A DNA stretch of 64,000 bases from Anagrus nilaparvatae (taxonomy: Eukaryota > Arthropoda > Insecta > Hymenoptera > Mymaridae), in assembly GCA_022575985.1 (NCBI GenBank), contig JAKSXM010000040.1:17874001-17938000 (forward strand), given 5' to 3'. Under the pieces are notes generated by a model. That model worked only from the letters and a program-made list of their open reading frames with translations. It did not search any database and was not told the origin of the DNA. Positions 54,501 through 64,000 of the stretch are shown piece by piece. Both the position numbers and the translations under genes were made by a program. The stretch's first letter is position 1, and each line of letters starts with the position of its first letter.

Positions 54501-56740
54501 ATATATAGTAAAAAATTTTATTTTATTTTTTTTTTTAATTTTAAAGAAACGTACGTTTTTAATAAAAATTTAACTAAGTACGCATAAATTACATTTTAAT
54601 ATAGAATATAAATTACATTATAATATACACAGACCCACAAATAAATGATTAGAAATACCATAAAAATAAAAAAATGAAAAAAATTTTTTTACCAGCTTTA
54701 AAAATATTTTATAAAATTTTAAAGATACCTCCGTTTTGAATAAAAATTTCAGAGAATACGTAAAAATTAGTGCTGAATCGAATACTATGAAGTGCGATAG
54801 GTAAATTTTTCGATAGTCTCGAGATATTTCAATTTTTGTTAAAATTTTTAAAAAATGTTATCAAGTTCAAAAATACTAAAAATTAGATATCTCAAAAACT
54901 ACGACAGCTAATCAGAAAACATAGGGCCTATATCACCCGCAGACTTTTTATCTTTATTTTGACACCGGTTTCATGCCAATTGGTTTGGCGGTTCTTGCGT
55001 GATGAGTGGACAGACAGACAGACAGACAAACAAATAAATTTTCAAATATATATAGTATTAAGATACAGTAAAAAATTTTATTTTATTTTTTTTTTTAATT
55101 TTAAAAAAACGTACGTTTTTAATAAAAATTTAACTAAGTACGCATAAATTACATTTTAATATAGAATATAAATTACATTATAATATACACAGACCCACAA
55201 ATAAATGATTAGAAATACCATAAAAATAAAAAAATGAAAAAAATTCTTTTACCAGCTTTAAAAATATTTAATAAAATTTTAAAGATACCTCCGTTTTGAA
55301 TAAAAATTTCAGAGAATACGTAAAAATTAGTGCTGAATCGAATACTATGAAGTGCGATAGGTAAATTTTTCGATAGTCTCGAGATATTTCAATTTTTGTT
55401 AAAATTTTTAAAAAATGTTATCAAGTTCAAAAATACTAAAAATTAGATATCTCAAAAACTACGACAGCTAATCAGAAAACATAGGGCCTATATCACCCGC
55501 AGACTTTTTATCTTTATTTTGACACCGGTTTCATGCCAATTGGTTTGGCGGTTCTTGCGTGATGAGTGGACAGACAGACAGACAGACAAACAAATAAATT
55601 TTCAAATATATATAGTATTAAGATACAGTAAAAAATTTTATTTTATTTTTTTTTTTAATTTTAAAAAAACGTACGTTTTTAATAAAAATTTAACTAAGTA
55701 CGCATAAATTACATTTTAATATAGAATATAAATTACATTATAATATACACAGACCCACAAATAAATGATTAGAAATACCATAAAAATAAAAAAATGAAAA
55801 AAATTCTTTTACCAGCTTTAAAAATATTTAATAAAATTTTAAAGATACCTCCGTTTTGAATAAAAATTTCAGAGAATACGTAAAAATTAGTGCTGAATCG
55901 AATACTATGAAGTGCGATAGGTAAATTTTTCGATAGTCTCGAGATATTTCAATTTTTGTTAAAATTTTTAAAAAATGTTATCAAGTTCAAAAATACTAAA
56001 AATTAGATATCTCAAAAACTACGACAGCTAATCAAACAACATAGGGCCTATATCACCCGCAGACTTTTTATCTTTATTTTGACACCGGTTTCATGCCAAT
56101 TGGTTTGGCGGTTCTTGCGTGATGAGTGGACAGACAGACAGACAGACAAACAAATAAATTTTCAAATATATATAGTATTAAGATATAGTAAAAAATTTTA
56201 TTTTATTTTATTTTTTAATTTTAAAGAAACGTACGTTTTTAATAAAAATTTAACTAAGTACGCATAAATTATCTTTTAATATAGAATATAAATTACATTA
56301 TAATATACACAGACCCACAAATAAATGATTAGAAATATAATAAAAATAAAAAAATGAAAAAAATTTTTTTACCAGCTTTAAAAATATTTTATAAAATTTT
56401 AAAGATACCTCCGTTTTGAATGAAAATTTCAGAGAATACGTAAAAATTAGTGCTGAATCGAATACTATGAAGTGCGATAGGTAAATTTTTCAATAGTCTC
56501 GAGATATTTCAATTTTTGTTAAAATTTTTAAAAAATGTTATCAAGTTCAAAAATACTAAAAATTAGATATCTCAAAAACTACGACAGCTAATCAGAAAAC
56601 ATAGGGCCTATATCACCCGCAGACTTTTTATCTTTATTTTGACACCGGTTTCATGCCAATTGGTTTGGCGGTTCTTGCGTGATGAGTGGACAGACAGACA
56701 GACAGACAAACAAATAAATTTTCAAATATATATAGTATTA
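54501..56740. repeat. Tandem array of four 560-bp units
   Basis: Units start at 54501, 55061, 55621 and 56181 with exactly 560 bases each and differ at only a handful of positions (for example ATCAGAAAAC against ATCAAACAAC in unit 3). Each ends with GGTTCTTGCGTGATGAGTGGACAGACAGACAGACAGAC. The 62-codon frame at 54959, 55519 and 56079 is just the repeat and is not a gene family. Confidence 0.95.
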
Positions 56741-57245
56741 AGATTTTACATCATCAGAATTTTATCTTATTTATTTTAAAAATTTGAAATTTTTATTTTA
56801 GTAATGTTTTATACTTATATGGCTCATTATCGTTTTTTTTTGCAAAAGTGACGTACAGCACGTTTCTGACTACCAGATTCATAAATTAAAAAATTTTTTT
56901 TTTTAAATTTTTAATTTCAGTAAGTTTTTGATGGCAGGTACACTATGAAAAACAAAAATATAGCAAAAAAGCCTTTACCGCTCCCTGTCGCAAAGGAGAT
57001 TCTTATACTTTGAGTGTCTGTCACTCACACCTATTAATTAATTTTCAAAAATTTTTATTTGGGGATTAACTGCTATATCATAAGGTTAAACTTTTTCCAT
57101 ATAGATAAAATTTAAACTTATACTTTTACTAATTATTACAAGGGTGAGAAGGTGTGTCACACGATTTTACAAAATGTGTACGTAAATTTATATTAAATTT
57201 GATTTCTCTTCATAAATAGTATATTTTTATCCTAGGCCGCAAAAA
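56741..57245. other. Intergenic DNA
   Basis: No gene recognised; AT-rich. Confidence 0.4.
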
Positions 57246-57249
57246 TAAA

Positions 57250-57330
57250 GAATGGCCCAGATCGCACGTAAATTGCAATCCGAGGCGAAGCCGAGGATGG
57301 GAAACTGCGATCTGGGGCATTCTTTTTTTA
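57250..57330. mobile_element. Miniature hairpin element with GAGGCGAAGCCGAGG centre
   Basis: AGAATGGCCCAGATCGCA and TGCGATCTGGGGCATTCT are inverted ends around CCGAGGCGAAGCCGAGG. Same family as 32494-32584, whose core is the reverse complement. Confidence 0.75.
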
Positions 57331-57599
57331 CGGCCGAGGCCAAAACATAATTTTTCTTCGTCAGTGGCTAGAAAACACGTATTTTCGATTCACGCCGCGG
57401 CCGGGAAATACGTGCTTTTTGGTAAATTAATTTTAATCAAAACTATTTAAATTACGAGGTATTTTTTGCATGTGCTTTAAAGTATACAATTATATACATT
57501 TGTTATAGTAATACCTACTTCAAATATTATAAATTAATTTTTATAATTAAATGACTATTAAAAAATTTTACATTTTATAAAAACTGAATAAAACATTTA

Positions 57600-58140
57600 C
57601 AAAAAATTGTAAAATCTCAACATGGGAGAATCATCAAAAATTTATTCAGAATAAGCTTTTTACACTGCCTATAGGGGTTATCAATGTTGGATTTATCAAA
57701 ACAAGGTTTTTATGAATGAAAATTTGCGTTTTTTGGTCACAGCTTATTTTCCAATTTTCCAAGATGGTGGACAACAAAAATTTTAGGATACGCTTTTTAC
57801 ATTGCCTAGGGATTTTCGATAATGAGAAAAACGTTTTAAATTATAAAAATTTTCATATTTTAACCTAAGCATATATTTTCCAAAATTTTCATATTTTTTG
57901 TTCCGCCATCTTCAAAAATTGGAAAATATACTGGGGCCAAAAAATGAAAAATTTCATTCATAACAATGAAATTGTTAAAACCTATTTACAAATTCGAAAA
58001 ACCCAGGCAATGTAAAAAAGATTATTCTAACATATTTTTTGGACCACCATCTTGGAAATTGTAAAATATGGTAAGATAAAAATATAGAAATTTTCTTCAA
58101 TAAGCAATTAAAATTTACTGAATAATTATCAATCAGTAAT
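57600..58140. mobile_element. Modular foldback element F (TTTTCCAANATGGNGGA modules)
   Basis: Modules of roughly 110-130 bases, TTTTCCAAGATGGTGGAC ... TTTTTACATTGCCTAGGGATTTTCGA ... GAGAAAAACGTTTT, occur in plus orientation at about 57640-57835 and inverted from about 57895 to 58075 (GTTCCGCCATCTTC; CAGGCAATGTAAAAAAG; GGACCACCATCTTGGAA). The modules are shared with foldback G. Confidence 0.65.
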
Positions 58141-58169
58141 ATCCTAAATTTTCGTGAATGCTAAGCAAT

Positions 58170-58550
58170 CAGCCCTAAACTGCTCCCAATTGATTGTTAC
58201 TTCCAACTCAAAAAAGGCCTATATACTTATTTATGAAGGCCTATAATTAAAATAGCACCCCAAGTTTCTTTTGTAAAACATGTTGGAAACTCGAGTGTTA
58301 CTTCCAACTGAAAAGAAAGCCTATATATTTATTTATTAAGGCCTATACATTAAAATAGCTTTACAAGTTTCTTTTATGTACTTCTTTAACTAAATTAGTG
58401 ACTGATAAAATCTGGAAATATGTGTTTCACGAAAGGATTTTCTTTGAGGGGAAAGGCCTTAATAAATAAATATATTGGCCTTTTTTTTAAGTTGGAAGTA
58501 ACACTCGAGTTTCCAACATGTTTTACAAAAGAAACTTGGGGAACTATTTT
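58170..58550. repeat. Direct and inverted copies of a ~100-bp repeat
   Basis: TTACTTCCAACT...AGGCCTATA...TTTATT.AGGCCTATA...AAGTTTC occurs at about 58195-58270 and 58300-58375, and as its reverse complement at about 58455-58550 (AGGCCTTAATAAATAAATATATTGGCC...AAGTTGGAAGTAACACTCGAGTTTCC). Confidence 0.75.
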
Positions 58551-58599
58551 AATTATTACTGCAGTCAAATCGCAGGGGGGGGGTATTGTTTGTGGCCGC

Positions 58600-58935
58600 C
58601 ACCGGATTTGGTCTACTATTGGTTTTTTGGGTCGCTGAACACGAAAATCGGGGTTATTTCTATGAGAAATTGGGACTTGACCCTTAAATTAGCCAAAAGT
58701 ACCCCTAAAAGGGGTGTTTTTGCAACTTTTGCTCTAGCCCTCCAATATTTGGTCTAATAAAGGTTTTTGGGGTCGCTGATTACGAATATTGAAGTTATAA
58801 CTATGAAAAATTACCCCTTTACCCTTAAAGTGGCCAAAACTACCCCTAAAAATGGTGCTTTCGCAACTTTCGTTCTAGCCCTCCAAGATTCGATCTAATA
58901 GGGTTTTTTGGGTCGCTGATCACAAAGCTTGATGT
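58600..58935. repeat. ~142-bp tandem repeat (GGGTCGCTGATCACGAA)
   Basis: Landmark GGTCTA.TA..GG.TTTTTGGGTCGCTGA near 58608, 58750 and 58891, and CCCCTAAAA.GG.G.TTTT.GCAACTTT.G.TCTAGCCCTCCAA twice. About 2.3 units. Confidence 0.85.
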
Positions 58936-60906
58936 CTTTTTAATTATTTTTAATTATTACGTCCAACATACGGCTTAAAATTTGAATTTCAATTTTTCTG
59001 TTGGGTACATATGACGTATTTAGGTCCTAAAAATTCATTTTTTTTAACAAAACAAATGTTTACGCAGTCCTATTAGCGTATCGTCGTATTCAAGTCTGTC
59101 CCTGGTTTTAGGTATTTTTAAGCTTCCCACCATTTTACTAATGCGCAGTATATACTTACACTCTTTGTGGGTCTGCCTGCATTTTTTTTTACTTAACTGC
59201 TTATATATGAAATGTGCAGAACTTAAAAGTTTAATGATAAAAGGTTTATCAACGAAAATTTTCAATTTTAAATTTTTAAAACGCTAATACAAAATAAAAA
59301 TGTAAAAAACGTCCTTGTCGTTTACTCAAAGTTTATGCAATATTTTACTTAATACATCTTGTTCAGTAACGTGTTTTGATGAAAAAATAAGGTACCCAAG
59401 GTATGAGAAAATTTTGTGGCTTCAATCAAGAGCTATTTAAATATTAGCCTCAAAATGTTAAGAACGTCCGCATAAATAAAAAATCCCATAAGAATAACAC
59501 GTAGAATATTTTTTTATATTTGTAGCAGTGCCATTGAAAATTTTAGGTTATTTGGACCTTGAAAAATAAAACTACAAAAAAATTTGAAAAAAAAGGTAAT
59601 AAGTGTTCTGCCGTAAACAATAAAATAATTTACAGTTTCCGTGAAAACCACCCATTTACAAAGTGCTTATATTTAAATATTCATAGAAAATAATGCTGAA
59701 AATTACAGTTTAACTGTGATAATGGTATTTATAATTAAAATTTTTTGCATTTTTGTGCATTATTCAGTTTACTATGTTCCTCTAATTGACGCGAACACGG
59801 TACTTTGCGAATCAATAACAGAGGATTGGGAACAGGGAAAGTGGGCCCTGTATACTATAACTGACACTTAAATAATCATAATCATATAATTTCTGCTTAT
59901 TACACAGGCATGTGGTACTGAAATTTGTAAAATGAAATTAAAACGGCTCAAGAATTCAAAAACCCACCTAAAAATCTACAATTAAAATTTAACTTTCAAT
60001 AAAATAATATTATTTAATAATCAATAATTTTTTAAAATTTAATAGTTTGATTTTAAATTTCAATTCTCGCTCCTTTGCAATTTCATTTTAAAATAGCAAC
60101 CACGATTTTTTTGGAAAATTTATAGAAAATATAAAAGAAGCAAAATCTATTAACTTATAATTTATTGTAAATATTAAATCTTTCAACGACTTCAACAATT
60201 CATAAAAATTTGAAATTATTTATATAACAGTATTTAAAGAATTTTAATAATTATTTAAATTAACAAAATAATATTAATTAAGAAAAAAAACAATATTAAT
60301 CTAATATTAGTAATATTAGATATTACATTTAATTTTAAAACTAATAAATATAACACATTGATCAATGGCCCATTCAACATTAGATTAATACCTTTTAATC
60401 CCGCGTGTTTTAAATGTACTAAAGGGCTACAATCAAAACACTTAGGGGTTAAAAAAATGTAATCTACTCGAGAATGGGTTATTCACAATAAGCTGTATTA
60501 ATACATTACATAGTAAAGGATACGTTCGCATCTTTTTTCATATAATTAAATAAACTTTAATAGCAATTAAAATCTCTTAATATTTCAATTAAAAGCGAGT
60601 AACATAAGAAAGCTTTTACAATGTACTTAATATAGTTAAATTTGACTCTAAATGTAAATATATATTTATAACTCAAAAACAACATTTGTAAATTAAACAA
60701 TAATTATAAGCAACAAAAAAAATTAATTTTTAAGATTCAAAAAACTTTAAACTCATTACGTAAACAATCTTAAGGTCTATTTATAATTCATTATAATTTA
60801 AATAATGCAATAATCGTAGATTACAAGTTACGATAATGGACAAAATTATCATCATAAATATTGTTTATTTTGCAATGAGTAAAATTTATCATGTTTAATT
60901 TATGTT
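58936..60906. other. AT-rich intergenic DNA
   Basis: No gene or repeat family recognised. The 59044-59265 frame (minus) has no domain signature. Confidence 0.4.
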
Positions 60907-61718
60907 TTATATAGCAAACTCATTAATGTCTAAATTCTTATACTGTAGTAAAAATCTTTCAAAGTGTCCACCTCCGGCATCTATACATGCGCATGCCCTC
61001 TTAACCATAGAATTTCTCATATTTGCTAGAATCTGTGGAGTTAATAAATCAAACGCTTCTCTTATGTAACGTTTCATGCTATTTATGGTGACGGGATTTC
61101 TCGCATATACTTTTTCTTTTACAAATGACCAAATTCCGTAGTCTAAGACATTAAAATCAGGTGAGTAAGCTGGCCATTCGATAGGTCCTCTAGCCCCGAT
61201 CCACCGTTTGCCAAACCTACGATTGAGGTATGCTACAACTTGACCATATTTATGAGCAGGTGCCCCATCTTGGAGAAAATACATTGTATTTAAAACTTCA
61301 TCAGGTAAAATTCCCAATAAAACTTCAAAATCATTCTGCAAAAAATGTAAGTAATTTTCACCACCAAGTGTGCCTTCAAAGAAATATGGGCCGATAATGG
61401 TATCTCCAATAACGCCTGCCCAGACGAGCAAGTTCCAGGGCTGCCGGCGAACTTCAAACTTCCAATTTGGAAATGCTGGAGCCTAGTACCGATTGTTCTG
61501 TCGGTTTATCATCCCCTCTGGAGTAAAGATTGCCTCGTCGCTACTCATTAAGTTTAATAGGAAGTTTTCATCGGTCATTATCTTGTACAAAATAAAAGTT
61601 GCGAATCTTAATCGACTCGGGTAATCATTTATATTGAGCCGTTGAGAGAGTGCACCTTTATAAGGAAATAACTCAGTCCTCGCTATTCTCCTGACTGTTT
61701 CTCTATTCACACCTATAA
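60907..61718 (-). pseudogene. mariner/Tc-like transposase, catalytic part (in-frame stop)
   Basis: Two frames on the minus strand, 61710-61483 and about 61482-60907, are in phase and separated only by a TAG (61483-61485): NRQNNRY-stop-APAFPNWKFE, where such proteins normally have Trp. DDE_3-type signatures: VNRETVRRIARTELFPYKGA (helix-turn-helix tail), SSDEAIF (first Asp), LLVWAGVIGD, FLQDGAPAHK (second Asp) and IEWPAYSPDFNVLDYGIW (third Asp, about 37 residues after the second). It would cut and paste DNA elements with TA targets. An acceptor (TTTTTTATAG) before GVNRETV suggests an intron upstream. Only one lesion is seen in this part. Confidence 0.8.
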
Positions 61719-61748
61719 AAAATATATTTATTTATTTACGCAGTAATA

Positions 61749-62766
61749 CTCACTGGCTCAGAAAGTTATTTCAAGGGCTTAACTCCCTGATTTAGAGAGT
61801 TAACTCCCTGAAATTTCTGTCATCTCCTCGAATACCTTCGGGATGGAAATGGACCGTACGACGGAAAACTGATATCCTGGAGGCGTAATTTTTAATTTTT
61901 CACCCAAAACAATTTTCCAATTTTCCAATTTTCCAAAATGGCGGAACAAGAAACATGAAAATAGAAACTTTCTACATTACCTGCGGGTTTTCGGGGTCGA
62001 GAAAAATGTTTCTATAAATTAAAATTTTAATTTTTTTTCCCCAGCATATTTTCCAATTTTCAAATATGGCGGACCTAAAAACATTTCAGAATAAGCTTTT
62101 TACATTGCCAGGGGTTTTCGAGGTCAAGAAAAATGTTTTTATGAATGGAAATGTTATATTTTGCCTAAACATATTTTACAATTTTCCAACATGGTGGACC
62201 AAAAAGCATGAAAATAAAAAATTTCGACATCACTTGGGATTTTCAAGGTCGAGAAAAACGTTTTTATTAATGAAATTTTTCATTATGTAGCCTTAAAAAA
62301 TTTATCAAGGTTGACAAAAACGTTTTAAATTATGAAATTATGTGTACCCTAGCATATTTTCGATTTTCCAATAAAGCAGTACAAAAAACTCGAAAAAAGG
62401 AACTTTCTTGAAGCAGTTTTGTCCATGAGGAGCATTTTTGGCAGTGGAGTTGCTGTTGGCCAAAAAGAAGCTATACTAAAAAAATTAGACCTTTCATAAT
62501 TTAAAACGTTTTTCTCATCCTCGAAAACCCAGAGGCAATGTAAAAATCTTATTCTAAAATATTTCTTGATCCACCATAATGGAAAATTGGAAAATTGTAA
62601 AATTGTTTTGGATGAAAAATTAAAAATTACACCTCCAGGATATCAGTTTTCCCTCGTTCGGTCCATTTTCATCCCGAAGGTATTCGAGAAGATGACAGAA
62701 ATTTCAGGGAGTTAACTATCTGTTTTAGGGAGTTAACTCCCTGAAATAATTCTCTGAGCCAGGGTG
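61749..62766. mobile_element. Foldback element G (1018 bp) inside the transposase gene
   Basis: Ends CTCACTGGCTCAGA (61749) and, on the other strand, CACCCTGGCTCAGA (62766), flanked by TA on each side (61747-61748, 62767-62768). Arms of ~160 bases share TTAACTCCCTGAAATTTCTGTCATCT, ACCTTCGGGATG and GATATCCTGGAGG. The interior is built of the same ~120-bp modules as foldback F (TTTTCCAA.ATGG.GGA near 61930, 62055, 62172; inverted near 62560). No coding capacity; it lies between the two transposase parts. Confidence 0.85.
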
Positions 62767-62939
62767 TATAACTACGTGGTTATTTTTGTTAGAGATATGC
62801 AAAAATAATTCTTCAAAAAAAATAAAAATTTTATAAATTAACATAGTAACTTGTAATCTAATACGAAATAAGAAGGTAAAGTCGTAAGTTTATTTATTTG
62901 AGTATATAAGATTCTATTAATAGAAAAAAATAAACGGTA

Positions 62940-63105
62940 TTAAATTCATAATTACGTATTCGAATAGCTAATTTTCTAGCACTTCTTTGTCCTTCTCGAC
63001 GAAACGCTCTCAAGATTCTTGGTCGCTCTCGATCTGTTACAGGGGCTATTTTTTTTTCTTGGTTTGCATAAGGTCTCGTAACGTCTTACATTATCCCGAA
63101 CTCTA
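62940..63105 (-). pseudogene. mariner/Tc-like transposase N-terminal part
   Basis: The minus strand reads VRDNVRRYETL and, after a shift in an A run, IAPVTDRERPRILRAFRREG, QRSARKLAIRIRNYEF. The ARG/SARKLA and R(P)R pattern is the paired HTH DNA-binding region preceding VNRETVRR in these transposases. Foldback G and intron-like sequence separate it from the catalytic part. It has a frameshift in the A9 tract. Confidence 0.6.
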
Positions 63106-63128
63106 AATAAAAATTAAATTAATTAAAT

Positions 63129-63929
63129 TAATAATAAGAACCTCAGGATGAAAATGAACCTTACAGGTAAAAGCAGATACCCTGGGGTTATAATTTTTAA
63201 TTTTTCAACCCAAGATATAATCTGATTTTCCAAGATGAAGGACCGCAAAACTTAAAAAATTACATTTCAACTTTACAAGGGGGGTTTTTTAAGGCGAGGA
63301 AAATTAATTTTGGGTAGAAAATATTAAATTTTATAACCCAAAATATTTTTTTACTTCCTAAGAATAAAAAACATAAAAAAATTTTTATATATAAATTATT
63401 TTCTCGCAAGTGACAAAATTTGGTTTCAGATACTATATAAGGAACCAAAATTGTATAAATCATAAAATATAAATTATTAAAAGAAAAATAAAAAAAAAAA
63501 GTTGAAAAAAAATAAAAAAAATAAAATAAAAAAAAAAAACATAAAAAACATGTGAGAGAATGAGAGTATAATAAAATTTTGTAGCAATCTTCTTCAAGAA
63601 AAATTACCCTTAATTGTAGTAAAAAATAATGGACAAAAGTGTGAAATGTAATATTTTCAATTATTCAAATAACTTTACTAAAATTAATAGTAAAATCTTC
63701 CAGTTGCAAAAGTAGATTTCATTCAACATTTTTTCTCAGTGTACCCACCATTCATTTTTCGCACCCTAAAAGACCTCCTTGTAAAATTAAATATAAATAT
63801 TATTAAGTTTAATGGTCCGCTATCTTGGAAAATCGGAAAATATCTTTGGTTAAAAAATTAAAAATTATAACCCCAGGGAATTCGTTCTACCTGCAAGGTT
63901 CATTTTAATCCAGAGGACCTTATTATTAT
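63129..63929. mobile_element. Foldback element H (~800 bp)
   Basis: Left arm AATAATAAGAACCTCAGGATGAAAATGAACCTTACAGGTA...CCCTGGGGTTATAATTTTTAATTTTT; the right arm is its complement (TACCTGCAAGGTTCATTTTAATCCAGAGGACCTTATTATTA). Arms of ~130 bases include GATTTTCCAAGAT..GGACC, the module sequence of F and G. The centre is A-rich (63478-63560). Confidence 0.75.
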
Positions 63930-64000
63930 CTTAAAATACCTGGTGGTTAACCATCTGAAAAACAAAATGGTAAACCGTCTTGTTTTTTTTTGCGCAAGCT

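Noticed and set aside
54959..56267. Three identical 62-codon ORFs as a small gene family
   Set aside because: They are the 560-bp tandem unit read in frame; the Asp-Arg-Gln-Thr run is the (GACA)n tract.
62066..62290. 74-codon plus-strand ORF
   Set aside because: Reads through the ~120-bp modules of foldback G.
1..64000. tRNA or rRNA genes
   Set aside because: No convincing A/B-box pair (GGTTCGAATCC-like) or conserved rRNA segment was seen by eye; a tRNAscan or Infernal run would settle it.

Overview
This is about 64 kb of very AT-rich eukaryotic DNA, almost certainly from an insect nuclear genome. The genes have short introns with GTAAGT-like donors, and the repeats are copia, R1-clade LINE, mariner and long foldback elements. 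The host genes seen (Dpp3, and fat facets, Abi and Siah fragments) are metazoan. The style fits a hymenopteran such as a parasitoid wasp, but nothing in the sequence proves the order. No bacterial operons, CRISPR arrays, rRNA or tRNA genes were found.

Layout. 0-4.3 kb holds short-period tandem repeats and small palindromes. 4.3-5.6 kb carries an intact 419-codon ORF with a cysteine-rich, PIF/Harbinger-like N-terminus joined to a C-terminal SWIM zinc finger, apparently without the DDE catalytic core. 5.9-15.8 kb is a decayed copia element on the minus strand. Its 5' LTR is split by an internally deleted R1-clade LINE on the plus strand with a 15-bp target duplication. 16-24.4 kb holds LINE fragments, foldback elements and a satellite built on CTTATCTTTTTCAAG. 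24.5-28.4 kb holds minus-strand fragments of Abi (SH3 exons) and Siah (RING exon), separated by nested foldback arms. 29-34 kb is AT-rich with more foldbacks.

34.7-47.2 kb is bounded by two inverted copies of a fat facets/USP9X pseudogene fragment that share a stop codon and an intron. Between them lie a very young non-autonomous LTR element (identical 227-bp LTRs, CAATT target duplication) next to a plus-strand MADF-like gene, and a second minus-strand MADF-like gene. 47.2-49.5 kb is a 5'-truncated R1-clade LINE of the same family as the first copy, which keeps the reverse transcriptase the first has lost. 51.2-53.5 kb is the best host gene: three exons of dipeptidyl peptidase III on the minus strand, complete except for one TGG-to-TAG nonsense codon. 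54.5-56.7 kb is a 4 x 560-bp tandem array. 57-64 kb contains modular foldback elements and a broken mariner-like transposase.

The picture is a repeat-dense region where a few host genes survive among nested transposons. The transposon layers can be ordered: copia, then R1 into its LTR; fat facets pseudogene, then inverted duplication, with an R1 at the edge of one copy; LTR element last.
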